Shown one piece after another: positions 22,376 through 30,527 of a DNA stretch of 44,335 nt. Below the pieces are notes generated by a model, which did not search any database, had not been told where the DNA came from, and was given only the letters and a program-made list of their open reading frames with translations. Within the stretch, counting starts at the first letter, position 1. Each line of letters starts with the position of its first letter. Both the position numbers and the translations under genes were made by a program. The stretch is from assembly GCA_016934455.1 (NCBI GenBank), contig JAFGSX010000539.1, forward strand, positions 1 to 44,335. Reading direction: 5' to 3'. This DNA comes from Deltaproteobacteria bacterium (GTDB lineage: Bacteria > Myxococcota > JACRCW01 > JAFGSX01).

Positions 22376-22493
22376 TTGAGCCAATTTTCGGCAGGGGCCC
22401 GCTGATCGGCGTATGTCTTTTTATCTTCGCAGGCTCAGAAAAAAGCCTTCCGCCGGCCCCCCGCCACGCAGGATCAACTGCGTTGAGCAGCGC
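22376..22493. repeat. Structured dispersed repeat, copy 1
   Basis: This 118-bp non-coding element shares ordered blocks with 42888-43006: TTGAGCCAATTTT at the left, CTGATCGGCG, GTCTTTTT, AAAAAAG, CGCCGGCCCCCCGCCAC, GATCAACTGCG and TGAGCAGCGC at the right, about 80% identical by eye. The central GTCTTTTT and AAAAAAG blocks can pair, flanked by CGGCG with CGCCG and GGGGCC with GGCCCC, giving a long hairpin. It fills most of the gap between the GNAT stop and the 3' end of the convergent M18 gene. Confidence 0.9.
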
Positions 22494-22512
22494 AATGAGG
22501 TGAGCGTTGGGT

Positions 22513-23820
22513 CTAAGACGCCAGGTGCTGACCCAGCGCCTTGATCATCAGCTCCTGATCGAACGCGCCGCCGGTCTCGCGGATCGAGTGCATCGACAGG
22601 ATCGCGCTGCCGACGTCGACGGTCGGCACGCCGAGCCGGGTCGCGCTGATCGGGCCGATGGTGGTGCCCGCCGTCAGATCGGTGCGGTGGATGTAGCGCT
22701 GCACCGGCACCTTGGCGCGCTGGCAGCAGTGCTCGAACCAGTGCGCGGTCTCGGGGCTGGTGGCGTAGCGCTGCTGCGCGTTGATCTTGAGCACCGGCCC
22801 GCGGTTGAGCTCGACCCGGTGGTTGGCGTCGTGAAACTCGGCGTGGTTGGGGTGCACCGCGTGCGCGGCGTCGACCGAGACCTGAAACGAGCGCGCCAGC
22901 GCCCGCAGATAGGCCTCGCGACCGCCGCCGGCCAGCGCCGTCAGCCGCTCGAGCACGCCGTCGACCAAGAACGAGCCGGCGCCGGCGACCGTCTGCGACC
23001 CCACCTCCTCGCTGTCGAAGAGCGCGATCACGCTGCTCGCCGCCCCCGGCCTGCGCTGCTCGATCAGCGCCGTCAGCGCCGCGTGCGAGCCGGCCAGGTT
23101 GTCGATGCGGGGCGCGAAGATCAGGCTATCGTCCAGCCCTCCCAGCGCCGGCGGCTGCGTGTCGACCACCTCGAGGTCGCAGGCCACCACGCGCTTGAGG
23201 TCGACGCCGGCGCCGTCGGCCAGCAGCCTGAGCAGCCGCTCGAACTTGAGGTCGCGCGCGCCACCGACGCCGACGATCGGCGGCAGGTGCTTCTGCTTGT
23301 CGAACTTGAGCCCCTGCTCGTTGACGTCGCGCTGGAAGTGGATCGCCAGCAGCGGGATACGGCAGAGCGGCCGATCGCCGTGCACCAGCACCGGTCGCGG
23401 CGGCCCCTTGGGCTCGCGCACGAACAGCTTGCCGGCCAGGGTCAGGTCGCGGTCGACCCAGCTCGCCAGCAGCGGGCCGCCGTAGACCTCGACCCCGAGC
23501 TGCAGGTAGCCCTGGTTGAGGTAGGCGGCGTTGGGCTTGAGGTGAAGCCCGGGCGCGTCGGTGTGGGCGCCGGCCAGTCGGAAGCCGACCTGCGCCGGGT
23601 CGCCGCGGCCGACCCGGAAAGCGACCAGCGCGTGGTGGTTGCGCACCGTGTAGCAGGCGTCGCCGGCGGCGAGCTGCCAGGCGTCGCGCTCGTCGAGCCG
23701 GCGGAAGCCGGCGGCGTCGAGGCGGGCCGCGGCCGCGGCCACGGCGTGGGCCGCGGTCGGGCTGCAGGCGATGAACTGCAAGAGGTCGCGTGCGACATCC
23801 CGGGCGTGCTGTCTAGCCAT
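22513..23820 (-). CDS. M18-family zinc aminopeptidase (aspartyl aminopeptidase-like)
   Basis: The 435-residue enzyme has the M18 signature. RLAGAHTDAPGLHLKPN provides the first metal His, RIDNLAGSHAAL the bridging Asp, FDSEEVGSQTVAGAGS the catalytic and metal Glu residues, and SMHSIRETGGAFD the C-terminal metal His. AVHPNHAEFHDANHRVELNR and RTDLTAGTTIGPI are also conserved. Length and motifs match bacterial M18 aminopeptidases (ApeB/DnpEP type), cytoplasmic enzymes that release N-terminal acidic or other residues. Its start overlaps by 8 bp the end of an XRE-type regulator gene, so the two are co-transcribed. Its 3' end abuts the structured repeat. Confidence 0.93.
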   Translation of the reverse strand: MARQHARDVARDLLQFIACSPTAAHAVAAAAARLDAAGFRRLDERDAWQLAAGDACYTVRNHHALVAFRVGRGDPAQVGFRLAGAHTDAPGLHLKPNAAYLNQGYLQLGVEVYGGPLLASWVDRDLTLAGKLFVREPKGPPRPVLVHGDRPLCRIPLLAIHFQRDVNEQGLKFDKQKHLPPIVGVGGARDLKFERLLRLLADGAGVDLKRVVACDLEVVDTQPPALGGLDDSLIFAPRIDNLAGSHAALTALIEQRRPGAASSVIALFDSEEVGSQTVAGAGSFLVDGVLERLTALAGGGREAYLRALARSFQVSVDAAHAVHPNHAEFHDANHRVELNRGPVLKINAQQRYATSPETAHWFEHCCQRAKVPVQRYIHRTDLTAGTTIGPISATRLGVPTVDVGSAILSMHSIRETGGAFDQELMIKALGQHLAS

Positions 23821-24349
23821 GGGGCTCCTCCTGCGCGGCGCGAAGCGCGGCTGCGCTCCGACCGCTGGTCTCGCTGGCGAGCTGCGCCTTGAGATCGATC
23901 AGCTGCTGGATCAGCGACTGCAGGTGATCGAGCAGCTCGCTGCGCTCTTCGGCCGTGATCTGCACGCCGCCGGGCGAGGCCGGTGCGCGCGCCATGACCG
24001 CCAGGTGCTGCAGGTGGCCAAAGGCGGCGCCCACCGCCAGCAGCAGCTCGGTCAGCTCGCGGTCGCCCTTGACCCCGCGCGGGACGTGCACCAGCTCGCA
24101 CGAGGCGGGGTGTACGAAGGCGTCGAACACCTGCTCGGGCTGGCCGGTGAATTCGGCCAGCAGCGGCAGCAGATCGGCCGGCAGGTGCGAGCGGCCGGCG
24201 ATCCAGTGCGAGACCAGCGTGCGGTCGACCTCGATGCCGCGCTCGGCCAGCCAGCTAACGAAGGCGTCGACCTTGAGCAGACGATGCCGCCGCAGCTCCG
24301 CCAGCATGGAGCAGCTCCACGGGCCGTAGGGTCGCTTCACGCTCGCCAT
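23813..24349 (-). CDS. XRE-type helix-turn-helix regulator
   Basis: The start at ATG 24349 is preceded by GAGAGGAGCGGCG (GGAG, about 7 nt), which favours it over longer forms. The 178-residue product has an N-terminal Cro/CI-like helix-turn-helix around residues 25-75: VDAFVSWLAERGIEVDRTLV then SHWIAGRSHLPADLLPLLAE. The rest is helical, with a Leu-rich segment (ELTELLLAVGAAFGHLQHLA) and a C-terminal coiled coil (SELLDHLQSLIQQLIDLKAQ) that could mediate dimerisation. It sits between the M18 peptidase, which it overlaps, and a divergent export operon. A perfect-arm 16-bp palindrome lies 25 bp upstream of its start, a natural candidate operator. Confidence 0.8.
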   Translation of the reverse strand: MASVKRPYGPWSCSMLAELRRHRLLKVDAFVSWLAERGIEVDRTLVSHWIAGRSHLPADLLPLLAEFTGQPEQVFDAFVHPASCELVHVPRGVKGDRELTELLLAVGAAFGHLQHLAVMARAPASPGGVQITAEERSELLDHLQSLIQQLIDLKAQLASETSGRSAAALRAAQEEPHG

Positions 24350-24373
24350 CGCCGCTCCTCTCACGGACTTTGC

Positions 24374-24389
24374 GTTTCTCGTGAGAAAC
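24374..24389. promoter_or_regulatory. Candidate operator: perfect-arm palindrome between XRE regulator and Lol-like operon
   Basis: GTTTCTCGTGAGAAAC is a 7+2+7 palindrome in the 100-bp divergent gap. A second, outer pair CACGG (24362-24366) and CCGTG (24393-24397) flanks it. The dimension fits dimeric XRE/CI-type binding sites. Binding by the adjacent regulator is inferred. Confidence 0.55.
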
Positions 24390-24449
24390 AGGCCGTGGCA
24401 CAATCCTGTCGAGCTGTCGTTCTAAAACAGATTTTGCCCGGAGGACACC

Positions 24450-25244
24450 ATGAAAACCCACGCCCGTCCGCACCCCGCTCTGCGCGGCCTGCCCGGGGCC
24501 GGAGCTGTCCTGGCCCTGCTGCTGTCGTCCAACGCCGGCGGCGCCAAGTCGCCACCGGCCGAGCCCACGGTGGAGGATCTGCTCAACCGCACCGACGACC
24601 TGATGCGCGGCAAGTCGAGCGTCGGCACGGTCACCATGCACGTCAAGACCGCGCGCTGGGACCGCAAGCTCACGCTCAAGAGCTGGTCCAAGGGCACCGA
24701 CAAGACCCTGATCGTGATCGAGGCTCCGGCCAAGGAGAAGGGCACCGCCACGCTCAAGGTCGATCAGGACATCTGGAACTACCTGCCCAAGGTCGACCGC
24801 ACGATCAAGGTCCCGGCCTCGATGATGTCCGGCTCGTGGATGGGCAGCCACTTCACCAACGACGACCTGGTCCGGGAGTCGCGCTTCGTCGACGACTTCA
24901 CCTGCACCATGGAGTCGCGGCCCAAGGATAACCCGCAGCAGCACTACGTGATCGCATGCGTCCCCAGGCCCGACGCGCCGGTGGTCTGGGGCAAGGTGGT
25001 GGCCCGGGTGCGCGGCAGCGACCAGCTTCCGGATAACATCACCTACTTCGACGAGAAGGGGACTCTGGTGCGGACCATGACCTACGACGAGGTCAAGAAG
25101 CTGGGAGACCGCACCATCCCGACCCACATGAAGCTGGTGCCCGCGGACAAGCCGGACGAATTCACCGAGATGAGCTACGGCGACCTGAAGTTCGACATCG
25201 ACCTGCCGGACTCGACCTTCACGCTGCAGGCGCTCAAGCGCTGA
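24450..25244 (+). CDS. Outer-membrane lipoprotein-sorting protein (LolA-like)
   Basis: The 264-residue protein has a signal peptide (ALRGLPGAGAVLALLLSSNAGG) and a good ribosome binding site (GGAGG, about 5 nt before ATG). The mature part begins TVEDLLNRTDDLMRGKSSVG and continues VTMHVKTARWDRKLTLKSWS, TLIVIEAPAKEKGTATLKV, IWNYLPKVDRTIKVP, MMSGSWMGSHFTNDDLV and, near the end, TFTLQALKR. This is the pattern of the family annotated 'outer membrane lipoprotein-sorting protein', a LolA/LolB-like half-barrel that carries lipidic cargo across the periplasm. It is followed by two permeases, an ATPase and a barrel, making it the likely shuttle of an ABC export system. Cargo unknown. Confidence 0.88.
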   Translation: MKTHARPHPALRGLPGAGAVLALLLSSNAGGAKSPPAEPTVEDLLNRTDDLMRGKSSVGTVTMHVKTARWDRKLTLKSWSKGTDKTLIVIEAPAKEKGTATLKVDQDIWNYLPKVDRTIKVPASMMSGSWMGSHFTNDDLVRESRFVDDFTCTMESRPKDNPQQHYVIACVPRPDAPVVWGKVVARVRGSDQLPDNITYFDEKGTLVRTMTYDEVKKLGDRTIPTHMKLVPADKPDEFTEMSYGDLKFDIDLPDSTFTLQALKR

Positions 25245-25290
25245 CCGCGCTCGGGCGGGCCGGGCGGCCGGCCGGCGGAGCGGAAACGCC

Positions 25291-26523
25291 ATGCGGATGC
25301 TGCTCAAGCTGGCCTGGCGCAACATCTGGCGGCAACCGCGGCGCACTCTGATCACGATCGCGGCGATGGCGATCGGGGTCGCCTTCAGCATGGCGGCCAT
25401 CGCGCTGTCGGACGGCCTGTTCGAGCAGGGTTTTGACACCGTCGTCACGCGCAGCCTCGGGCACGTGCAGATCCACGCCCCCGCGTTTCCACAGGAGCGC
25501 GCTCTCTACGACACCATCGACGACGCGGACTCGCTGCTGGCGCAGGTGGCCGCGCTGCCGCTGACCGCGGCCGCCGCGCAGCGCCTGTTCGGCTATGTGC
25601 TGCTGGCCGCGTCCGATCAGGCCGCCGGCGCCCTGCTGACCGGCGTCGCTCCCGGCCGCGAGCAGGCCCTGACCCGCGTCGCCGAGCGCGTGCTGCGCGG
25701 CCGGTTTCTCGACCCGCAGCCCGGCTCGCAGATCGTGCTCGGCGAGGGGCTGGCCGAGACGCTTCAGGTCGACGTCGGCGGCGAGGTGGTGGCGGTGGCG
25801 CAGGCGGCCGACGGTGCGCTCGCCAGCGAGCTGTTGCGCGTGGTCGGCGTCGTGCGCACAGGCTCGGTGGCGACGGATCGCGCCGGTGCGTTCGTGCACC
25901 TGGCCGGCTTGCGCAGCATGCTGGGGCTGGAGCGCCAGGCCCACGAGATCGCGTTGCTGGCGCGCGAGCTCGATCAGATCCCGGCGCTGGCCGAAGGCTG
26001 CCGCACGGCGCTGGCCGGCCGCGGCCTGCTGGTGCGCGACTGGCGCCAGGTGCAGCCGGCGGTGGCGCAGTTGCTCAACCTGCAGTCGGTGACCGTGTGG
26101 ATCGTGCTGTTCACCGTCTTTTCGGTCGCGGCGCTGGGCATCCTCAACACCTCGCTGATGTCGGTCTTCGAGCGGACCCAGGAGCTGGGCGTGCTGCTGG
26201 CGCTCGGGCTCGGTCCGCGCCGCACGGTCGCGCTGGTGCTGCTCGAGTCGTGCTGCCTGGCCGCGCTGGCCGCGCTGGCCGGCGGTGCGCTCGGGCTGCT
26301 CCTGGACTGGTACCTGGTGCGCCGCGGCATCGACCTCGGTTTCATCACCCAGGGTTGGAGCTGGATGGGCGCGCTGTTCGAGCCGGTCCTGCACGGTTCG
26401 CTGCAGGCTTACGGCGCGCTGGCCACCATCGGCGGCCTGTTCGCCGTCACCCTGCTGGCTTCGCTGTGGCCCGCCTGGCGCGCGGCGCGGCTGCAGCCCG
26501 TCGTCGCCATGAGGCAGGAGTGA
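25291..26523 (+). CDS. ABC transporter permease, FtsX/LolCE-MacB type (first of two)
   Basis: A 410-residue permease starting MRMLLKLAWRNIWRQPRRTL, the MacB/LolC type N-terminus. TM1 is at residues 20-42. A large periplasmic domain (about 45-260) contains VVTRSLGHVQIHAP, ASDQAAGALLTGV and VLGEGLAETL, typical of the MacB_PCD fold. The C-terminal FtsX domain with three helices follows: VTVWIVLFTVFSVAALGILN, then LMSVFERTQELGVLLALGLG with its coupling motif, and two more segments ending WPAWRAARLQPVVAMRQE. It is a type VII mechanotransmission ABC exporter subunit. The next permease begins 2 bp after its stop. Confidence 0.9.
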   Translation: MRMLLKLAWRNIWRQPRRTLITIAAMAIGVAFSMAAIALSDGLFEQGFDTVVTRSLGHVQIHAPAFPQERALYDTIDDADSLLAQVAALPLTAAAAQRLFGYVLLAASDQAAGALLTGVAPGREQALTRVAERVLRGRFLDPQPGSQIVLGEGLAETLQVDVGGEVVAVAQAADGALASELLRVVGVVRTGSVATDRAGAFVHLAGLRSMLGLERQAHEIALLARELDQIPALAEGCRTALAGRGLLVRDWRQVQPAVAQLLNLQSVTVWIVLFTVFSVAALGILNTSLMSVFERTQELGVLLALGLGPRRTVALVLLESCCLAALAALAGGALGLLLDWYLVRRGIDLGFITQGWSWMGALFEPVLHGSLQAYGALATIGGLFAVTLLASLWPAWRAARLQPVVAMRQE

Positions 26524-26525
26524 GC

Positions 26526-27749
26526 ATGACGCTTCTCGGGCTCGCCCTGCGCAACCTGCGTCGCCACCTTCGGCGCACGGTGATCACCGGTGCGGCGATC
26601 GGTCTCGGCCTGGCGATGCTGATCGTGTGGGTGGGAATCGCAGACGGAGCTCACGGTCAGATGATCGACTCGGGCGTGGGCGCCCTGGCCGGCCACGTCG
26701 TGGTGCAGGGCGCGGGTTGGCAGAAGACGCGCCGCGCCGAGATCGCGGTGCCCGGCACGCCGGCGCTGCGCCGGCAGATCGCGAAGCTGGTACCGGGCGC
26801 CACGCTGGTGCCGCGGGTCTTCGTGCAGGGTCTGCTCAGCTCGCCGACGGGATCGGTCGGTGTGGCGCTGAGCGCGGTCGAGCCGGCGCTGGAGTGCCGG
26901 GTCAACGAGATCTGCGATTACGTGGTCGAAGGCCGGCACCTCGACGGCGCGCGGCGCGGGATGGTGCTGGGACAGGCGCTGGCGCGCAAGCTGCACGTCG
27001 GCGTCGGAGACAAGGTGGTGCTGATGGCGCAGAGCAGCGGCGCCATCCAGAGCCGGCTGTTCCGCGTCAGCGGCCTCTTTCGGTTGGGTGTCGACGAGAT
27101 CGATGGCTTTTATGCCCAGATCCAGCTCGCCGATGGGCAGGAGTTGCTCGGGCTGGGCGACGACGTCACCCAGCTTGCGCTGCACCTGGCCGACGCGCGG
27201 CAGACCGATCGCGCGCTGGCCGCCCTGCGGCGCGCGCTGCCCGCAAGCGTCGAGGTCTTGCCCTGGCGCGAGGCGCTGCCGCAGCTCTACGAGTTCGTGC
27301 TGCTCGACGACGCGGGTCTCTATCTGTTTGCCGCCATCATCGGCGTCATCATCGCCATCGGCATCATGAACACGGTGCTGATGTCGGTGCTCGAACGGCT
27401 GCGCGAGCTGGGCGTCTTGCTGGCGCTGGGCATGTCGCCGCGGCGCCTGTTCGCGCTGGTGCTGACCGAGGCGGCGCTGCTCGGCGTGACCGCGGCCGCG
27501 GTCGGCGCCGGGCTGGGGTTGCTGGGGCACTGGCCGCTGGCGGTGTACGGTCTCGACTACAGCGCGCTGGCGGGCGAGACGATGGAGGCGGGTGGCGCGG
27601 TGCTGCGCACGCGCATCTTCTCGCACCTGGTGGCCTGGAAGGTGGTGCTGTTTGCGGCGGCGGCGGTCGGCGTCACGGTGGCGGCGGCGATCTATCCGGC
27701 GCTCAAGGCGACTCGGCTGAGGCCGGTGCAATGTCTGCAACATCGTTGA
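26526..27749 (+). CDS. ABC transporter permease, FtsX/LolCE-MacB type (second of two)
   Basis: This 407-residue permease starts MTLLGLALRNLRRHLRRTVI and has the same plan as its neighbour: TM1, a periplasmic domain (GALAGHVVVQGAGWQKTRRA onward) and the C-terminal FtsX domain (YLFAAIIGVIIAIGIMNTVL, MSVLERLRELGVLLALGMSP). The two permeases are clearly related but divergent, so the complex is probably a heterodimer as in LolCDE. It starts 2 bp after the first permease and is preceded by an AGGAG-like site. Its periplasmic domain is expected to dock the LolA-like protein; that is inference from LolCDE. Confidence 0.9.
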   Translation: MTLLGLALRNLRRHLRRTVITGAAIGLGLAMLIVWVGIADGAHGQMIDSGVGALAGHVVVQGAGWQKTRRAEIAVPGTPALRRQIAKLVPGATLVPRVFVQGLLSSPTGSVGVALSAVEPALECRVNEICDYVVEGRHLDGARRGMVLGQALARKLHVGVGDKVVLMAQSSGAIQSRLFRVSGLFRLGVDEIDGFYAQIQLADGQELLGLGDDVTQLALHLADARQTDRALAALRRALPASVEVLPWREALPQLYEFVLLDDAGLYLFAAIIGVIIAIGIMNTVLMSVLERLRELGVLLALGMSPRRLFALVLTEAALLGVTAAAVGAGLGLLGHWPLAVYGLDYSALAGETMEAGGAVLRTRIFSHLVAWKVVLFAAAAVGVTVAAAIYPALKATRLRPVQCLQHR

Positions 27750-27765
27750 GAAGAGGGAGCGGACG

Positions 27766-28449
27766 ATGGCGATCGTGACGACGGAGAACTTGAGCAAGGA
27801 GTACCAGCAGGGCGCGCTCCTGGTGCCGGCGCTGCGCGAGGTCAGCCTGACCATCGAAGCGGGCGAGTTCACGGCGCTGATGGGCCCCTCGGGATCGGGC
27901 AAGACCACGCTGCTCAACATCATCGGCGGCCTGGACGCACCGACCTCGGGCCGCGTGGTGGTCGACGGCGTGGACCTGGCCAAGGTGAGCGCGGCCGAGC
28001 GCTCGCGGCTACGGCTCAACCGGCTGGGCTTCGTGTTTCAGGCCTACAACCTGATCCCGGTGCTGTCGGCTTACGAGAACGCCGAGTTCGTGCTGCTGCT
28101 GCAGGGCCGGGGCGAGGCCGAGCGCAAGAAGGCGGTGCTCGAGATGCTCGACGAGGTCGGGCTGAAGGGCCTGGGCGGCCGGCGTCCCAACGAGCTGTCG
28201 GGCGGGCAGCAGCAGCGGGTGGCGGTGGCGCGCGCCATCGCCAGCCAGCCGGCGCTGGTTTTGGCCGACGAGCCGACGGCCAACCTCGACAGCAAGACCG
28301 GCCGCGAGCTGATCGACACCATGCGCCAGCTCAACGCCGAGCGCGGCGTCACCTTTCTCTTCGCCACGCACGATCACAAGGTGATCGAGCAGGCGCACCG
28401 CGTCGTCAGGCTGGTCGACGGCCAGGTCGCCGAGGACATCAAGAGATGA
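27766..28449 (+). CDS. ABC transporter ATP-binding protein, LolD/MacB type
   Basis: The 227-residue ATPase has Walker A GPSGSGKTTLLN, the Q-loop region GFVFQAYNLIPVLSAYENAE, the signature LSGGQQQRVAVARAI, Walker B LVLADEPTANLD and the switch His in FATHDHKVI, so it is complete and active. The YNLIPVLSAYENAE block is characteristic of the LolD/MacB family. It powers the two preceding permeases. An AGGGAGC site lies ahead of the ATG, and its TGA overlaps the ATG of the outer-membrane barrel gene (ATGA), tying the barrel to this transporter by translational coupling. Confidence 0.93.
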   Translation: MAIVTTENLSKEYQQGALLVPALREVSLTIEAGEFTALMGPSGSGKTTLLNIIGGLDAPTSGRVVVDGVDLAKVSAAERSRLRLNRLGFVFQAYNLIPVLSAYENAEFVLLLQGRGEAERKKAVLEMLDEVGLKGLGGRRPNELSGGQQQRVAVARAIASQPALVLADEPTANLDSKTGRELIDTMRQLNAERGVTFLFATHDHKVIEQAHRVVRLVDGQVAEDIKR

Positions 28450-29714
28450 AGAGGGCGTTGCTCCTTCTCGGCGGCGTGCTGCTGACCGCGCGCGCATCGG
28501 CGGTCGAGCTGTACCAGCCCGGCCTGACGGCGGTAGATCTGGGCGGCGACGTCAAGAGCTACTACATCGGCATCTGGCCCTACGACCACCCCCTGCTGCC
28601 CGAGGATCCGTGGGGGCAGGGTCTGCTCGACGCCCGGGTCAAGCTCGAGGCCGGCGTCGGCGACTGGCTGCGGCTGTCTCTGCACCACGACCTGGCGATC
28701 GCGGCCGGGCCGCGGCTGGCGGGATTCGGGCTGTCGCCGGGAGGAGGCGGCGGCGAGGCCATGCCGCAGGCGCTCGACCTTTCCTGGCGCATCGTCGACG
28801 CCACCGGCTACACCATCGACCTGCGCGTCGATCGCGCCGCGCTGCTGCTCAAGCTGCCGCACGTCGACCTCACCGTCGGCCGGCAGCCGGTCAGCTTCGG
28901 CTCGACCTTCTTCTTCACGCCGCTCGACCTGGTGGCGCCGTTCTCGCCGGTGGTGATCGACCGCGAGTACAAGCCGGGCGTCGACGCCGTGCGCGGAGAC
29001 CTTTTTTTCGGCACCTCGGGCAAGCTGACCCTGGTGGCGGCCTATGCCGGCGACTGGGATCTGCAGGGCTCGATCCTGGCCGGCCGCGCCGGGGCCACCT
29101 TCTGGAACTGGGACGTCGGCATGTTCGTCGGCGAGGTGCGCGAGCAGGCGGTGCTCGGTCTCGACACGACGGGCGATCTGTTCGGAGTGGCGGTGCGCGG
29201 CGAGGGGACCGTCACCTTTGCCCGCGGCGAGGATCCGTTCGGCCGAATCGCGCTGGGAGCAGACCGGCGGCTCGACTGCGGCCTGACCCTGATGGGCGAG
29301 ATCTATGTGCAGACCAACGGCGCGGCCAAGGCGAAGGAGTACCTGCGGGTGGCGACCGACGATCGCCACCGGCGCGGCGAGCTGTGGGCCATGGGCCGCT
29401 ATTACGCGGCGCTGAGCGCCAGCTACGAGCTGCTGCCGATCGTCAACGTCTCGTTTTTCTCCGTCGTCAACCTGGCCGACCCGAGCGCGCTGATCGGCCC
29501 CGCCCTCGTCTGGTCGGTGGCCGAAAACGCCGAGCTGGCGGTCGGCGGCTACTACGGCCTGGGCGAGCGGCCCAAGGATCCCAGGCTGCCGGAGATCGAT
29601 CCGGTGACCGGGCTGCCCGTCGGCTCGACCGATCTGGTCGACCTGGTCGAGGCGCGCAGCGAGTTCGGCCTGTCGCCGGCCGGCGTTTACGCCGAGCTCA
29701 AGGTCTACTATTAA
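28446..29714 (+). CDS. Outer-membrane beta-barrel protein coupled to the Lol-like transporter
   Basis: The 422-residue protein has signal peptide MKRALLLLGGVLLTARASA and a body of alternating strands and turns (GVGDWLRLSLHHDLAIA, HVDLTVGRQPVSFGSTFFFT, GKLTLVAAYAGDWDL, GATFWNWDVGMFVGEV and so on) ending in an aromatic terminal strand (AGVYAELKVYY), as expected for a barrel recognised by BamA. The central 'VGRQPVSFGSTFFFTPLDLV' block resembles porin or alginate-export-type barrels. It overlaps the ATPase gene, and all upstream genes form an inner-membrane-to-periplasm route, so it is likely the outer-membrane acceptor or exit of the system. No specific family is claimed. Confidence 0.82.
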   Translation: MKRALLLLGGVLLTARASAVELYQPGLTAVDLGGDVKSYYIGIWPYDHPLLPEDPWGQGLLDARVKLEAGVGDWLRLSLHHDLAIAAGPRLAGFGLSPGGGGGEAMPQALDLSWRIVDATGYTIDLRVDRAALLLKLPHVDLTVGRQPVSFGSTFFFTPLDLVAPFSPVVIDREYKPGVDAVRGDLFFGTSGKLTLVAAYAGDWDLQGSILAGRAGATFWNWDVGMFVGEVREQAVLGLDTTGDLFGVAVRGEGTVTFARGEDPFGRIALGADRRLDCGLTLMGEIYVQTNGAAKAKEYLRVATDDRHRRGELWAMGRYYAALSASYELLPIVNVSFFSVVNLADPSALIGPALVWSVAENAELAVGGYYGLGERPKDPRLPEIDPVTGLPVGSTDLVDLVEARSEFGLSPAGVYAELKVYY

Positions 29715-29720
29715 GGCTCC

Positions 29721-30512
29721 ATGGGCGATCTGCCACCACCAGCGCGCGGCCTCGAGCTGCAGTCGGTGCTTGGCGTCAGCGCGCACGCCGGCGGCCACGG
29801 CTCCACCGACGAGCTGCTGGCGATGTGCCATCTCGAGGACGGTGCCAGGGTGCTCGAGGTGGGCTGCGGCATCGGCGCGGGCGCGGTCTACCTGGCCCGC
29901 GAGCGCAACTGCCAGGTGACCGCGGTGGACCGCTCGCCGCAGATGATCGAGTGGGCCAAGAAGCGTGCGGCCGGGGCGGGCGTCGGCTACCGCATCGAAT
30001 TCCAGGTCGCCAGCGTCGACCGGCTGCCTTTCGACGACGGGGCGTTCGACGTCGTGGTCGCCGAGTCGGTGCTGTCGTTCATCGACGACAAGGACGGCGC
30101 CATCGCCGAGCTGGTGCGCGTGGTCAAGCCGGGCGGCCGGGTTGGCATCAACGAGACCTTCTGGATCACCGACCCGCCGGCCGGGCGCGGCACCGAGGTG
30201 CAGCAGCTTGGCGTCGAGCTGCTCAGCTCCGAGCAGTGGCAGGCGCTGTGGGAAAAAACCGGCCTCGACCCGCGTGACAGCCGGTTCTACTCGATCGAGG
30301 CAGCGGAGGAGTCCAAAAACCTGCGGCGCTGGCTCGGCTGGAGGTGCGCGCTCAGGATCTGGTGGCGCGGCCTCGGCCTGCGCCTGCGCGACGGCGCGGC
30401 GTTCCGCTCGCTGCGCGCCCAGTTGCGGGCCCCCGCCGGCCTGGTCGATTGCCTGGGGTACGGTCTGTTCGTCGGGGAAAAGCAGCCTGCGCGCGCGCGC
30501 GCGGCCGGGTGA
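29721..30512 (+). CDS. Class I SAM-dependent methyltransferase
   Basis: The 263-residue enzyme shows the SAM-binding motif I VLEVGCGIGAGAVYLAR, motif II acidic strand VTAVDRSPQMIEWAKK, motif IV FDVVVAESVLSFI and post-I/III elements (VVKPGGRVGINETFW), characteristic of UbiE/small-molecule methyltransferases. The C-terminal 80 residues are Arg/Trp-rich (LRRWLGWRCALRIWWRGLGL), with an amphipathic, membrane-associating look. It follows the barrel gene by 6 bp and is probably the last gene of the Lol-like operon, which suggests it modifies the lipid cargo or another envelope molecule. It ends 15 bp from the convergent HEAT-repeat gene. Confidence 0.87.
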   Translation: MGDLPPPARGLELQSVLGVSAHAGGHGSTDELLAMCHLEDGARVLEVGCGIGAGAVYLARERNCQVTAVDRSPQMIEWAKKRAAGAGVGYRIEFQVASVDRLPFDDGAFDVVVAESVLSFIDDKDGAIAELVRVVKPGGRVGINETFWITDPPAGRGTEVQQLGVELLSSEQWQALWEKTGLDPRDSRFYSIEAAEESKNLRRWLGWRCALRIWWRGLGLRLRDGAAFRSLRAQLRAPAGLVDCLGYGLFVGEKQPARARAAG

Positions 30513-30527
30513 TCGCCCGCGGCCGCT

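Noticed and set aside
22373-22512. Small coding gene in the gap after the GNAT gene
   Set aside because: The sequence has stop codons in all useful frames and is explained better by the structured repeat.
24390-24410. Sigma-54 promoter (GTGGCAC) upstream of the LolA-like gene
   Set aside because: The -24-like GTGGCAC is present but no GC at the correct distance for a -12 element follows.
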